From Colwellia sp. (lineage in GTDB: Bacteria > Pseudomonadota > Gammaproteobacteria > Enterobacterales > Alteromonadaceae): a stretch of 64,000 nucleotides of DNA. The position numbers and the translations under genes were made by a program. The DNA is taken from NCBI GenBank assembly GCA_002733765.1, contig NVWU01000018.1, positions 1 through 64,000 of the forward strand. The letters run 5' to 3'. Below, piece by piece: positions 26,551 to 36,813 of this stretch. Positions within the stretch are counted from its first letter, which is position 1. Each line of letters begins with the position of its first letter. Below the pieces are notes generated by a model. That model was given only the letters and a program-made list of their open reading frames with translations, had not been told where the DNA came from and did no database searches.

Positions 26551-26808
26551 TATATATAATAATTCAAAGAGTTAAAATTTCACTTACCTAACAGATACTA
26601 ACACTATTTATGGCGATTTCTCAAACAGTTCATCAACAGTAATAGCGACTTTAATCACTTGTTTTTATCCTGACATTCACCTTATCGCGTTATATTAATC
26701 GTTATATTAATCGTTATATAACAAAAAATTGTTAAAAATATAAAAAATAATACGAATTAATTTGCGCTATACCGTGTGGTAGTGGAAAATACGCGCAATT
26801 AAATTGTA

Positions 26809-26960
26809 TATACCCGTGTTACTTCAAAATGCAGGATTCAGCTGGAATTAGAAACGTCTTTAGGCAAGGCATTGATTGAAGATAATAGTTGTTCTATTGT
26901 CGAAATCAATAACGCTGCATAGAACGTTTCTAAACCAGCCCTACGGGGATCACAGGTATA
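26809..26960. repeat. 152-bp nested inverted-repeat element upstream of tkt
   Basis: Terminal inverted repeats TATACCCGTG (26809-26818) and CACAGGTATA (26951-26960) match at nine of ten positions. Inside lie GCTGG/CCAGC (26841-26845 with 26935-26939), TTAGAAACGT/ACGTTTCTAA (26848-26857 with 26924-26933), TTGATT/AATCAA, and GATAATAG/CTATTGTC around a 5-base loop. The whole can fold as one long stem. It ends 36 bases before tkt, so it would lie in or near the tkt leader. It resembles a small non-autonomous (MITE-like) element. Confidence 0.6.
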
Positions 26961-26996
26961 AAAACATTATCACTACAAAATAGATCGGGAGCTAAT

Positions 26997-28985
26997 ATGT
27001 CGGCGCGTCAAGAACTAGCGAATGCAATTCGTGTTTTAAGCATGGATGCAGTACAAAAAGCAAAATCAGGACACCCTGGTGCCCCTATGGGGATGGCGGA
27101 TATCGCTGAAGTTTTATGGCGTGATTTTTTAAAACATAACCCAAGTGATCCTAACTGGGCTGATCGTGACCGATTTATACTTTCTAATGGTCATGGTTCA
27201 ATGCTAATTTATTCTCTGTTGCATTTATCAGGTTATGATTTGTCTATCGACGACTTGAAAAGTTTTCGTCAATTGCATTCAAAAACGCCAGGTCATCCAG
27301 AATATGGTTATACTCCCGGTGTTGAAACAACAACAGGCCCACTTGGTGCTGGTATTTCAAATGCGGTAGGTATGGCAATTGCGGAAAGAACCTTAGCGGC
27401 GCAATTCAACCGCGAAAAACATAATATTGTTGATCACTTTACCTATTGCTTCTTGGGTGATGGTTGTTTAATGGAAGGCATCTCTCATGAAGCCTGTTCA
27501 TTAGCGGGTACCTTAGGTTTAGGCAAACTCATCACTTTCTGGGATGACAATGGTATTTCTATTGATGGTCATGTTGAAGGTTGGTTTACTGATAATACCC
27601 CACAGCGTTTTGAAGCATACGGTTGGCATGTAATCAGTGTAGATGGTCATGACTCTGCAGCTATCGCCGCGGCTATTGTAGAAGCAAAATCAGTAACCGA
27701 TAAGCCAAGCATGATTTGTTGTAAAACAATTATTGGTTTTGGTTCTCCTAATAAATCGGGTACACATAACTGTCATGGTGCACCACTAGGTGACGATGAA
27801 GTTGCTGCGACACGTGAATTTTTAAACTGGTCTCATGCTCCATTTGAAATACCTGAAAATGTTTATGCCCAATGGGATCAAAAAGAAAAAGGTGCTGCTG
27901 GCCAAGTAAGCTGGAATGAAAAATTCAGTGCTTATCAAGCGGCTTATCCTGAACTTGCAAATGAATTTGAACGTCGCGTAGTTAACGGTGAATTACCGCA
28001 AGACTTTGAAGATAAAGCGAATGCATTTATCCAAGAATGTCATGAAAACAGCGAAAACATCGCCTCACGTAAAGCGTCACAAAATACGATTGAAGCCTTC
28101 GGTAAAGTATTACCTGAAATGTTAGGTGGCTCTGCCGATTTAGCCGGCTCTAACTTAACACTTTGGTCTGGCTCTAAAGGCATTGAAACTGACGCTGCTG
28201 GTAACTATATATTTTACGGCGTACGTGAATTTGGTATGAGCGGTATTATGAATGGTATTTCGCTGCATGGTGGTTTCATCAACTACGGCGCAACATTTAT
28301 GATGTTTATGGAATATGCGCGTAATGCCGTGCGTATGTCAGCATTAATGGGTATTCAAAATATTTTTGTTTATACTCATGACTCTATTGGTCAAGGTGAA
28401 GATGGTCCTACTCATCAACCTATTGAACAATTAACCAACCTAAGAACAACACCAAATTTAACTACATGGCGCCCTTGTGATGCTACAGAATCAGCCGTTG
28501 CTTGGAAAGCAGCAGTGCAAAGTCAAAAAGCACCTTCTGCGTTGATTTTTTCTCGTCAAGGTCTTCCTGCAATGAAACGTAGCCAAACGCAAGTAAGTGA
28601 TATTGCTAAAGGTGGTTATATTTTACAAGATTGCGTTGGCACAGCCGATGTTATTTTAATTGCGACTGGCTCTGAGGTTGGTTTGGCGGTTGATTCAGCC
28701 AAAGCACTTACTGAACAAGGTAAAAATGTACGAGTGGTTTCAATGCCATCTACCAATGTATTTGATGCGCAAAGTAGTGAATACAAAGCATCAGTATTAC
28801 CGGCAAATATCACCAAGCGTGTCGCTATTGAAGCAGCTCACGTTGATTTTTGGGCCAAGTACGTTGGTTTAAATGGTGCAGTTGTTGGTATGACTACTTT
28901 TGGTGAATCTGCACCAGGTAATGTATTACTTGAGCACTTTGGTTTTACCGTTGACAATGTAGTTAACACGGTTAACCAGTTGTAA
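26997..28985 (+). CDS. tkt: Transketolase
   Basis: Transketolase transfers two-carbon units between sugar phosphates in the pentose phosphate pathway, with thiamine diphosphate and Mg. The 662-residue protein has the standard three domains: an N-terminal TPP domain ([34 protein letters not shown] with the metal-binding [10 protein letters not shown]), a pyrimidine domain ([35 protein letters not shown]) and a C-terminal domain ([12 protein letters not shown]). A GGGAGC ribosome site precedes ATG. It is followed by epd. Regulatory sequence upstream is occupied by the nested-repeat element at 26809-26960. Confidence 0.98.
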   Translation: MSARQELANAIRVLSMDAVQKAKSGHPGAPMGMADIAEVLWRDFLKHNPSDPNWADRDRFILSNGHGSMLIYSLLHLSGYDLSIDDLKSFRQLHSKTPGHPEYGYTPGVETTTGPLGAGISNAVGMAIAERTLAAQFNREKHNIVDHFTYCFLGDGCLMEGISHEACSLAGTLGLGKLITFWDDNGISIDGHVEGWFTDNTPQRFEAYGWHVISVDGHDSAAIAAAIVEAKSVTDKPSMICCKTIIGFGSPNKSGTHNCHGAPLGDDEVAATREFLNWSHAPFEIPENVYAQWDQKEKGAAGQVSWNEKFSAYQAAYPELANEFERRVVNGELPQDFEDKANAFIQECHENSENIASRKASQNTIEAFGKVLPEMLGGSADLAGSNLTLWSGSKGIETDAAGNYIFYGVREFGMSGIMNGISLHGGFINYGATFMMFMEYARNAVRMSALMGIQNIFVYTHDSIGQGEDGPTHQPIEQLTNLRTTPNLTTWRPCDATESAVAWKAAVQSQKAPSALIFSRQGLPAMKRSQTQVSDIAKGGYILQDCVGTADVILIATGSEVGLAVDSAKALTEQGKNVRVVSMPSTNVFDAQSSEYKASVLPANITKRVAIEAAHVDFWAKYVGLNGAVVGMTTFGESAPGNVLLEHFGFTVDNVVNTVNQL

Positions 28986-28994
28986 GGTTAAAAT

Positions 28995-29031
28995 AATAAT
29001 CGGCAAGAAGTCATGCTACTTGCCGATTATT
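28995..29031 (+). other. Intercistronic hairpin between tkt and epd
   Basis: AATAATCGGCAAG (28995-29007) and CTTGCCGATTATT (29019-29031) form a perfect 13-bp stem with an 11-base loop. No T-tract follows. It starts 9 bases after the tkt stop and ends 19 bases before the epd start. It could protect the tkt mRNA 3' end or partly block read-through. Confidence 0.65.
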
Positions 29032-29050
29032 ACCTAAGTGAAATAAAACT

Positions 29051-30085
29051 ATGATAAACATTGCCATTAATGGCTTTGGCCGTATTGGTCGCAGCATTGT
29101 CAGAGCCCTTTATGAAAGTGGCCAAACAGACAATTTCAATATCGTTGCTATTAATGATCTAGCGCCTGCTAGCGGCATTGCGCATTTATTAAAATATGAT
29201 ACTTCCCATGGTCGCTTTGCTTTTAAAGTAGAGCAACAAGGTGAGCTATTATCTATTTTCACTGATAACGCCACACAAAATAATATAGCTTTATATCACT
29301 TCGAACAGTTAGAAGACTTACCGTGGAAAAAACACCACGTTGATATAGTACTTGACTGTACAGGGAAGTTTGGTAGTAAAGCCGATGGTTTAGCGCATAT
29401 AAAACAGGGCGCTAAAAAAGTATTATTTTCACACCCCTGTACACACGATATTGATGCCACGATTATTTATGGTATCAATCATCAGCAACTTAATAACGAT
29501 GATCGCGTAGTTTCTAATGGTTCATGTACCACTAATTGTATTGTGCCAGTAATTAAAGTACTTGATGATGCCTTTGGTATAGAGAGTGGCACAATAACGA
29601 CCATTCATTCGTCAATGCATGATCAGCAAGTTATTGATGCTTACCACCCTGACTTACGCCGAGCACGTGCCGCAAGTCACTCTATTATTCCCGTTGATAC
29701 TAAATTAGCCATAGGGATAGAAAGAATCCTGCCTAAATTTAAAAGTCGATTTGAAGCAATAGCCGTACGCGTACCTACCCTCAATGTTACTGCCATGGAT
29801 TTAAGTGTTACGGTTGAAAAAAATGTCACTATTGATGAAATAAATCAAGTAATCAAGCGTGCTCAAGCAACACCGCTAAATAGAAATGGCTTACAAGGTA
29901 TATTAGCTTACACTGAAGAGCCTCTCGTTTCTGTTGATTTTAATCATGATCCACACTCTTGTATTGTTGATGGTAATCAAACGCGTGTCAGTCATAAACG
30001 ATTAATTAAAATGCTAGTATGGTGTGATAACGAGTGGGGATTTGCTAACCGAATGTTGGATACCGCTGAGCAGATGACAAAGTAA
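29051..30085 (+). CDS. epd: Erythrose-4-phosphate dehydrogenase
   Basis: Epd oxidises erythrose 4-phosphate to 4-phosphoerythronate in the DXP-dependent pyridoxal phosphate pathway. The 344-residue protein is GAPDH-like, with a Rossmann start ([19 protein letters not shown]) and the catalytic cysteine in [13 protein letters not shown]. The Epd-type segment [20 protein letters not shown] replaces the GAPDH sequence, and this separates it from GapA. It follows tkt, the same order as in the tkt-epd-pgk-fba clusters of related bacteria. Here, however, pgk does not follow; an HDOD gene on the other strand does. Confidence 0.93.
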   Translation: MINIAINGFGRIGRSIVRALYESGQTDNFNIVAINDLAPASGIAHLLKYDTSHGRFAFKVEQQGELLSIFTDNATQNNIALYHFEQLEDLPWKKHHVDIVLDCTGKFGSKADGLAHIKQGAKKVLFSHPCTHDIDATIIYGINHQQLNNDDRVVSNGSCTTNCIVPVIKVLDDAFGIESGTITTIHSSMHDQQVIDAYHPDLRRARAASHSIIPVDTKLAIGIERILPKFKSRFEAIAVRVPTLNVTAMDLSVTVEKNVTIDEINQVIKRAQATPLNRNGLQGILAYTEEPLVSVDFNHDPHSCIVDGNQTRVSHKRLIKMLVWCDNEWGFANRMLDTAEQMTK

Positions 30086-30121
30086 CTTTAATGAACGGTA
30101 GGATAAGTAAATAAAAACTAA

Positions 30122-30144
30122 AAAGCAGCTTATTAGGCTGCTTT
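30122..30144 (-). terminator. Terminator between epd and the HDOD gene
   Basis: AAAGCAGC (30122-30129) pairs with GCTGCTTT (30137-30144) around a 7-base loop. On the minus strand the stem runs into TTTTTAGTTTTTAT, so it should end the HDOD transcript. On the plus strand the T-tract is poor, but it may also help end epd. Confidence 0.7.
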
Positions 30145-30177
30145 AGATATGAGTTTTACTTATACATTTATTAATTC

Positions 30178-31020
30178 TTAAGTAAACATTGATTTAACGT
30201 CTGTACATAGCGCTTTAAAATCGTCACTCTGCATAAAATCAACATCAGGTAACAACCCTTTTTTCACATAACTATTTAATAACACTTCTTGGGTAGATTC
30301 ATTCTTAAATACATTATGATAAATAGCACCTGCGCGAATAAAATCTAAGTAATGAATTTCTTTTGGTAAAAGAGTTAAATCACTCCAACTTTCGGCCAGC
30401 AAAGTGAGTTCATCTGAAAACCCCCATGTTCGCGTAATATTACCGCCAATTGTTCCTGATAATTTGGCAATAGCTTGTTGTAAAAAAATAGGCTCAGCAA
30501 ATATTTCTGGATGATTTTCAGCTTCAGTTAAAATAGGTAATACACCAATATTATGCACTAGCGAAGCCAGCGTGATGGTATCTAGTGTTAATGGGCTGTG
30601 CTTATTATCTTTAAGATACAGACTCATCAAACTAATCGCTACTGAGGCTATATCAATTGTTTTATTCCAAGATTTTTTCATATACTTAGCAACAGTATCA
30701 TTTTTAGAAACAAATACTTGCTCAAGTGCCATCGCTGTTGAAATACTCTTGATTTGACTTAAGCCTATACGTGTGACAGCTTGAGGTACCGTTTCAACTT
30801 TAACACTACGTCCCAATAAAGCACTATTTGCTACTTTTATCATACCTAGAGCCAACGCAGGATCCTGGCCAATAATATTACTCATATGGCCCAAATTAAT
30901 ATCTGGATCATCAGCTGCTTGTCTAACTTTAAGCGCAACTTCTGGTAGCGTTGGTAAAACCAAAGCATCTTGTTTTATTTTTTCCATTAAAATAGTATAC
31001 AAGGCATTTTCAGTTGCCAT
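30178..31020 (-). CDS. HDOD-domain signalling protein
   Basis: A 280-residue cytosolic protein consisting almost wholly of an HDOD domain, a relative of HD hydrolases that usually lacks the catalytic HD pair and acts as a regulatory module. Family features are LPTLPEVALKVRQAADDPDI, IIGQDPALALGMIKVANSAL and the TVPQAVTRIGLSQIKSISTA segment. Later comes LASLVHNIGVLPIL where an HD enzyme would have HDIG. No output domain is fused. It is monocistronic, reading towards epd. Its role cannot be inferred from its neighbours. Confidence 0.88.
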   Translation of the reverse strand: MATENALYTILMEKIKQDALVLPTLPEVALKVRQAADDPDINLGHMSNIIGQDPALALGMIKVANSALLGRSVKVETVPQAVTRIGLSQIKSISTAMALEQVFVSKNDTVAKYMKKSWNKTIDIASVAISLMSLYLKDNKHSPLTLDTITLASLVHNIGVLPILTEAENHPEIFAEPIFLQQAIAKLSGTIGGNITRTWGFSDELTLLAESWSDLTLLPKEIHYLDFIRAGAIYHNVFKNESTQEVLLNSYVKKGLLPDVDFMQSDDFKALCTDVKSMFT

Positions 31021-31243
31021 AGAATTCCCCTTTAGTTTTATTTTACAACATTAATATCGTATATAAAAATAACACAATTTGAATGAACACCAAGCTTTTT
31101 TTAATATTTTTCAATATTGTACAGAAACTCAACAACAACTATTTTCCGCTCTCTCTATTCTATAAATAAATAATTTTTCTTTAAACATTTTGATTATTGC
31201 TTAGCGAGAAAGAGCTTAATATACTTGCTATCACTAGTTTAGA

Positions 31244-31272
31244 TTGCTCAGCGTGATGGTTTTTCTTATAAT
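31244..31272 (+). promoter_or_regulatory. Sigma-70 promoter for trhP-yfhL
   Basis: TTGCTC (31244-31249), a 17-base spacer and a perfect TATAAT (31267-31272), with the trhP start codon 60 bases downstream. It is the only promoter-like feature I see in the 311-base gap between the HDOD gene and trhP. Confidence 0.6.
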
Positions 31273-31331
31273 GTGCGTCCTATATTTATTGGTTCATTAA
31301 AAGTTGATCCTTCGTTAAAGATGATAAGTTT

Positions 31332-32735
31332 ATGTTAAAACCTGAATTACTTTCTCCTGCAGGCAGTCTTAAAAATATGCGTTATGCATTCGCTTATGGC
31401 GCAGATGCTGTTTATGCCGGACAACCTCGTTATTCTCTTCGAGTTAGAAACAACGAATTTTCTTTAGAAAACATAAAAATAGGCATTGCTGAAGCCCATG
31501 CTTTAGGAAAAAAATTCTACTTAGTAAATAACATTGCTCCTCATAATGGTAAATTAAAAACCTTTTTAAAAGATATTACCCCTGTTATAGCAATGAATCC
31601 TGATGCTTTAATCATGTCAGATCCTGGTTTGATCATGATGGTTCGTGAAAACTTCCCTGAAATGTCTATCCACTTATCTGTACAGGCAAATGCGGTTAAC
31701 TGGGCAACGGTTAAATTTTGGCAACAGCAAGGGGTAGAACGGGTAATTTTATCTCGAGAGTTATCGCTAGATGAAATTGAAGATATACGTTTTCATTGTC
31801 CAGAAATGGAGCTTGAAGTATTTGTTCATGGTGCGTTATGCATGGCCTATTCAGGCCGTTGCTTATTATCTGGTTACATTAATAAACGCGATCCAAACCA
31901 AGGCACTTGTACCAATTCATGCCGTTGGAAATATGATATCCATGAAGCGAAAGAAACAGAAACGGGTGATATTATTGCAGTGCCCCCTACGACAAGTAAA
32001 TCACCCGAAATTTATCTACCTGAAAATTCTCTACCTGAAGACAAGCCACAGCCTATTGATGAGGTGATTTTATTACAAGAACAAGGCCGTCCAGGTGAGT
32101 ATATGCCCGCATTTGAAGATGAGCATGGCACTTACATTATGAACTCAAAAGATTTACGCGCCGTTGAACACGTTGACCGCTTAATAAAAATGGGCGTGCA
32201 CTCATTAAAAATAGAAGGAAGAACCAAATCTTTTTACTATTGCGCTCGAACAGCACAGGTTTATCGACAAGCAATGAATGATGCCATTGAAAACAAAGCA
32301 TTTAACCCACGTTTAAATAAAGATTTAGAGCATTTAGCACATCGTGGTTATACTGAAGGATTTTTAAAACGTCATCGCCCTTCTGATACACAAAATTATG
32401 ATTATGGTTACTCCAAAAGCGACTCTCAGCAGTTTGTTGGTGAAGTATTAGGTCGAAATGAAGTATCAGGGTTAGTTGAAATTGATGTTAAAAACAAATT
32501 TCTTGTCGGTGATTCATTAGAATTAATGACACCAAATGGCAATATTAGTTTTACCTTAGAAAACATGATCCACTGCAAAACAGGTGAAACCATCACTGAT
32601 GCTAAGGGTTCAGGTCATAAAGTTGCCATTGAACTAGATACAGAGTTAGATTTAGCATTTGGTATTATCATGCGTTATTTAACCGAAGGCGGCACCACTC
32701 GTCATCCCTTTACACAAAATCAAACAGACAAGTAG
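31332..32735 (+). CDS. trhP: tRNA 5-hydroxyuridine synthase TrhP (YegQ, peptidase U32 family)
   Basis: TrhP belongs to the U32 family but acts in tRNA wobble-uridine hydroxylation (ho5U34), using prephenate as a precursor, in E. coli. The 467-residue protein has LKPELLSPAGSLKNMRYAFA at its start, VHGALCMAYSGRCLLSGYIN and a nearby GTCTNSCRWKYD segment. Together these give the conserved cysteine set. It also has SLKIEGRTKSFYYCARTAQV. Gene spacing to yfhL is 12 bases, so the two form an operon. The family call is firm; the exact substrate is from E. coli knowledge. Confidence 0.92.
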   Translation: MLKPELLSPAGSLKNMRYAFAYGADAVYAGQPRYSLRVRNNEFSLENIKIGIAEAHALGKKFYLVNNIAPHNGKLKTFLKDITPVIAMNPDALIMSDPGLIMMVRENFPEMSIHLSVQANAVNWATVKFWQQQGVERVILSRELSLDEIEDIRFHCPEMELEVFVHGALCMAYSGRCLLSGYINKRDPNQGTCTNSCRWKYDIHEAKETETGDIIAVPPTTSKSPEIYLPENSLPEDKPQPIDEVILLQEQGRPGEYMPAFEDEHGTYIMNSKDLRAVEHVDRLIKMGVHSLKIEGRTKSFYYCARTAQVYRQAMNDAIENKAFNPRLNKDLEHLAHRGYTEGFLKRHRPSDTQNYDYGYSKSDSQQFVGEVLGRNEVSGLVEIDVKNKFLVGDSLELMTPNGNISFTLENMIHCKTGETITDAKGSGHKVAIELDTELDLAFGIIMRYLTEGGTTRHPFTQNQTDK

Positions 32736-32747
32736 GCTTAAGTTCTT

Positions 32748-32993
32748 ATGGCTTTGTTTATTGAAGACAGCTGCATTAACTGTGATATGTGCGATCCTGA
32801 ATGTCCCAACGAGGCCATCACGTTAGGAGAGAATATCTACGAAATAGATGTCGATAAATGCACTGAATGTATTGGTCATTATGATAAACCTACTTGTGTA
32901 AGCGTGTGCCCTATTGATTGTATAAAACCAGATCCAAACCATGTGGAAAATGAAGATCGCTTATTCGCTAAATTTTTAAAAATGCACAGTTAA
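32748..32993 (+). CDS. yfhL: YfhL-type 2[4Fe-4S] ferredoxin
   Basis: An 81-residue ferredoxin with two cluster motifs: CINCDMCDPECP near residues 9-20, and CTECIGHYDKPTCVSVCP near 38-55, the second carrying the long loop typical of the Allochromatium/YfhL subgroup. A C-terminal extension (NEDRLFAKFLKMH) also fits. It lies 12 bases after trhP. Co-transcription with an iron-sulfur tRNA-modification enzyme suggests it supplies electrons or supports that cluster; this is an inference. Confidence 0.92.
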   Translation: MALFIEDSCINCDMCDPECPNEAITLGENIYEIDVDKCTECIGHYDKPTCVSVCPIDCIKPDPNHVENEDRLFAKFLKMHS

Positions 32994-33187
32994 AACATTG
33001 AACCTGCCTTCGTTCAAAAACCTTTTCATTGTAGTATGAAATTTTTCCTAGTTAGTCGATAAAATTACTTTTATCGACTAATGTACTACAAGACATCACT
33101 TGATTTCTCTTATATAGTAAAATAGATAATGAATATTTCACCTAACTTATCAGACCACTATCACTAAATAAAAATGGATTTTTACTT

Positions 33188-34726
33188 ATGACTCAAATAT
33201 CAACTAATGAAAAGATTTTTTCAGACTCAGAGCAATTAGTATCAATAACCGATCTTGACGGCCGTATAACCTATGCAAACAATGAGTTTTGTGAGATCGC
33301 AGGCTACTCTTTAGAGGAATTAACTGGGCAACACCATAATATTGTTCGCCATCCTAATATGCCCAAAGCCGCATTTAAGGACCTATGGGATAAACTGAAA
33401 CGTGGCGACTCATGGCGTGGTATGGTAAAAAACCGATGTAAAAATGGTGATTTTTATTGGGTAGATGCCTACGTAACCCCTTTATATGAAAATGATAAGA
33501 TCACTGGTTACCAATCGGTAAGAACCAGACCATCAGAGGAGCAAAAGAGAAAAGCACAGCAGTTTTATGATAAATTAAATAGTGGAAAATCAATTCGAGA
33601 TTTTAATGCGAGCACCAATCTGAAACGTACTATAGGCTTAATAGTCATAATATTAGCTTGTCTTACCAATTTTTTATACCTTAATTCATTATTCCCATCA
33701 ATAATTCTATTGGTATGTATTGGTTTGATTTTTATACTTTTTTCTGAAGAACTCATCCTTTTCCCTAATGCGGTCGCCAACACAAAGCTGTCATCAGACA
33801 GTCCATCACGAATGGTTTATTTGGGAAAAGGGCTTATAAATATAATTAATTATCCCGCAGAATTGTACAAAGCCCGAATAAAAACTATATTAGGGCGAAG
33901 TAGAGACTCAGGCCGAACATTAGTGAAACTATCAGCCGAATTAGAAAAAGTATCAAGTGAGATGCTTGAAGGGATATATGAAGAAAATTCGCACTTAGCA
34001 CAATTTGCAACGGCAATTACAGAAATGAGTTCTACTATAGATGAAGTCAGCACCAACACTACACACACGCACGACAAAATTGTCAGTATTCAAAATGAAT
34101 GCCAAAAAAGTATTAAAGTAATTGAAACAAGTCACGAAAAAATCATCAGCTTATCTCAAGACGTTGAAAGTGCTGCTAACAATGCGAATGAACTGGTTTC
34201 AGATGTAGAAACAATATCAGCCATTATGACTGAAATACAAGGCATTGCCGATCAAACAAACTTACTCGCTTTAAATGCGGCAATAGAGGCAGCCAGAGCT
34301 GGTGAACAGGGTCGAGGCTTCGCTGTAGTTGCGGATGAGGTCAGAACACTAGCAAGTAGAACACAGGATGCTACCGTACAAATTCAAGCTTCTGTTACCA
34401 AACTACAAACAACGCTAAAAGCGTGGAGTCAAGTAATGCTCACCAGTAAAGTTAATGCTGAAGAGTGCTCTGAAGATACCCTTAAAATAAAGCAAACGAT
34501 GAACACTATTGTCACTGATATAAATGATGTCAGTGATATGACCGCTCAAGTAGCAACAGCAACAGAAGAACAAAGCGTAGTTACTAATCAAATAAATGAA
34601 AGTATTCTAATTATTGATGATATATCTAAAAATAATGCGATATTAGCACAACAAGTAAATGCAAATGGTATTGAAGTAAATAAAAATGCAGCGTTGATTG
34701 ATAACTTAAGTACAACATTTAAATGA
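33188..34726 (+). CDS. Aer-like PAS-domain chemoreceptor
   Basis: A 512-residue methyl-accepting chemotaxis protein of the aerotaxis type. A PAS domain at about residues 15-115 carries the Aer pattern [19 protein letters not shown] and [19 protein letters not shown], which in Aer binds FAD. Two adjacent hydrophobic segments follow at about 143-185, forming a membrane hairpin with no periplasmic domain. A cytoplasmic signalling domain then has the receptor tip [37 protein letters not shown]. No obvious sigma-28 promoter was found. It would signal through CheA/CheW, which are not in the window. Confidence 0.93.
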   Translation: MTQISTNEKIFSDSEQLVSITDLDGRITYANNEFCEIAGYSLEELTGQHHNIVRHPNMPKAAFKDLWDKLKRGDSWRGMVKNRCKNGDFYWVDAYVTPLYENDKITGYQSVRTRPSEEQKRKAQQFYDKLNSGKSIRDFNASTNLKRTIGLIVIILACLTNFLYLNSLFPSIILLVCIGLIFILFSEELILFPNAVANTKLSSDSPSRMVYLGKGLINIINYPAELYKARIKTILGRSRDSGRTLVKLSAELEKVSSEMLEGIYEENSHLAQFATAITEMSSTIDEVSTNTTHTHDKIVSIQNECQKSIKVIETSHEKIISLSQDVESAANNANELVSDVETISAIMTEIQGIADQTNLLALNAAIEAARAGEQGRGFAVVADEVRTLASRTQDATVQIQASVTKLQTTLKAWSQVMLTSKVNAEECSEDTLKIKQTMNTIVTDINDVSDMTAQVATATEEQSVVTNQINESILIIDDISKNNAILAQQVNANGIEVNKNAALIDNLSTTFK

Positions 34727-34842
34727 GTTATTGACTTCTCAAAGGACAATTTTTTAAGGCTTCCGTTACTGACTAGTGCATTTACTTACATTTTAAACAA
34801 AACCCGACTTGCCATATGGTATAAAAACGATAAGCTAGTCGT

Positions 34843-36276
34843 ATGAATACTTTTTTTCACAAAACTCGCCTTTTATTGCTTGTTATTCCCTTACTTAGTA
34901 GCTGTAGTGCCAACACATTTAACGACTTATTCAGCAATTATAGTCAACAAATGAATGGCGTAAAACAAGCACAACAACAAGGAAATTTCCAACAAGCGAT
35001 TAGCTTAATACCCTCCCGCAGCAGTAATGATGGTAACTATAGTTTAGGGTTATTAGAAAAAGCACGTTTAGAGTATTTGGCGAAGAACAATAAGCAAAGT
35101 AGACAAGATTTTGCACAAACTTATCAGCTTGTACAACAAAGCCAACAAGGAGCAAAAATTGAGCTTAGCCGAGGCATTGACAATGTGGCCGCAGTAATGA
35201 GCAATGACAATGCTATTCGGTATGATATTCCACTGTATGAACAAAGTATGTTACACAGTTATCAAGCATTAAATTATCTTACTCAGCAAGATCTATCTGG
35301 CGCTTTAGTCGAAGTAAGACGCGCTAACCTCGTACAAGAAAGCGCTTTAAAAGCCAATGCTAGCAGTATTGATGCAAGCCAACAAAGCAGCATAGCTCAA
35401 GGATTCAACATGGATAGCTTGTCTCAGCAATATCCCTCGATGAGTCGTGCTATTGGTAACGTTAAAAATGGTTTTCAAAATGCCTATACCTTTTATTTGT
35501 CCGGTTTACTTTATGAAGCAGCGAATCAAAAAAACGATGCTTATATTGATTATAAAAAAGCATTAGAAATCTATCCCGATAATCGCTATTTACAACAAGA
35601 TGTATGGCGCTTAGCAAATACTTTACAGATGACTAATGATATCAGCTTATTTAGAAAACACTTACATCAAGAAATCACTAAAAAAAGTGCTCATGCTAGT
35701 AATAATCAGGGGCAAGTTATTTTTATTATCGAAAATGGCATCGTCGGCGCTAAACAACAATCATCATTAAGTTTGCCTATTTATACTAGCCACGGTGATA
35801 TGCGCTTTTACAGTGTTGCTTTACCTAGCTACCAAAACCAGTTAACCGTTTATTCACCTTTATCACTAACCTATCAGGGTAAAAGTTATCAAGCTGAAGA
35901 AATTGTCCGTTTGCAGTCTTTAGCCGCCAAACAACTACAAGATCAATTGCCTATCATTGTTACGAGACAAATAACACGCATAATTGCTAAAGAAAAAATC
36001 AGGCAACAATTGGTTAAAAAAGGCGGTGATGTCGGTAATATATTTGCTAATCTCTATAATATTGCCACCGAAAAAGCCGATACTCGCAGCTGGAGCACCC
36101 TACCGGATAGCATCCATATTTTACGATTAAATTTATCAGTGGGTACGCATACCCTTAACATCCATATTAACGGTGTAAGCCAGCAAATTGAAATATCTAT
36201 TAATCAAAATAAACAAACCTTAGTTACACTGAACACTATTGGCACTTATGTTGGCCAAAGTATTTTCAATTTATAA
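34843..36276 (+). CDS. COG3014-family lipoprotein of unknown function
   Basis: A 477-residue predicted lipoprotein (hydrophobic residues 9-19, lipobox LLSSCSA). The N-terminal half is helical and Gln-rich, TPR-like (QAQQQGNFQQAISLIPSRSS; EAANQKNDAYIDYKKALEIY), and the C-terminal half is beta-rich. This matches what I know of COG3014, an uncharacterised family often encoded just before ycfL and lpoB homologues. That order is seen here, with 31 bases to ycfL, suggesting a link to cell-envelope synthesis. The ribosome site is weak. Confidence 0.75.
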   Translation: MNTFFHKTRLLLLVIPLLSSCSANTFNDLFSNYSQQMNGVKQAQQQGNFQQAISLIPSRSSNDGNYSLGLLEKARLEYLAKNNKQSRQDFAQTYQLVQQSQQGAKIELSRGIDNVAAVMSNDNAIRYDIPLYEQSMLHSYQALNYLTQQDLSGALVEVRRANLVQESALKANASSIDASQQSSIAQGFNMDSLSQQYPSMSRAIGNVKNGFQNAYTFYLSGLLYEAANQKNDAYIDYKKALEIYPDNRYLQQDVWRLANTLQMTNDISLFRKHLHQEITKKSAHASNNQGQVIFIIENGIVGAKQQSSLSLPIYTSHGDMRFYSVALPSYQNQLTVYSPLSLTYQGKSYQAEEIVRLQSLAAKQLQDQLPIIVTRQITRIIAKEKIRQQLVKKGGDVGNIFANLYNIATEKADTRSWSTLPDSIHILRLNLSVGTHTLNIHINGVSQQIEISINQNKQTLVTLNTIGTYVGQSIFNL

Positions 36277-36307
36277 TACGCTATACTTATTACAAGGAAA
36301 CAAAACT

Positions 36308-36757
36308 ATGTCGTTCATAAAAAATTATCCCTTGCTTTTGCCGTTATTACTGTCAATTTTTTGTATTAGTGCCTGTCAAAATATACCACCGGTTACTGCT
36401 GGTATAGGCAGTGAGCAACTCACTCTAGAACAAAAGTACAGCAAACACTTACAAGTACACAATAAAAAACTAGCAAGTCGACTTCATATCAGTGAAATAA
36501 AATCACGTAAACAAAGTGATTTATTACAAGTAAACTTAAGTCTTACCAGTACTTATCAAAAATCATTACAACTGCAATATCAATTCCAGTGGTTTGATAA
36601 AGACGGTTTTGTTATTGAAGCAGGTAAAAGCCCTTGGGTGCCGCTTGAGTTACATGGCATGCAAACTCAAACAGTGGCAAGTTTAGCGCCGACACCTCAA
36701 GTCGCTACGTTTAGCCTGTATGTACGTGAAGTACCTGAAAAATTCTTTAAATATTAA
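36308..36757 (+). CDS. ycfL: YcfL-family lipoprotein
   Basis: A 149-residue lipoprotein. The ATG at 36308 follows CAAGGAAACAAAACT and begins MSFIKNYPLLLPLLLSIFCI with lipobox ISAC. The longer open frame that starts inside the upstream gene is not used here. The mature region has the YcfL pattern LQVNLSLTSTYQKSLQLQYQ and QWFDKDGFVIEAGKSPWVPL, a small beta-sandwich. As in E. coli it directly precedes lpoB. Function is unknown; the company it keeps suggests peptidoglycan synthesis. Confidence 0.85.
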   Translation: MSFIKNYPLLLPLLLSIFCISACQNIPPVTAGIGSEQLTLEQKYSKHLQVHNKKLASRLHISEIKSRKQSDLLQVNLSLTSTYQKSLQLQYQFQWFDKDGFVIEAGKSPWVPLELHGMQTQTVASLAPTPQVATFSLYVREVPEKFFKY

Positions 36758-36813
36758 ACAATAGATTAAACAATAGATTAACTAAAACATTACTCGCATA
36801 AAAGGACAGCATT

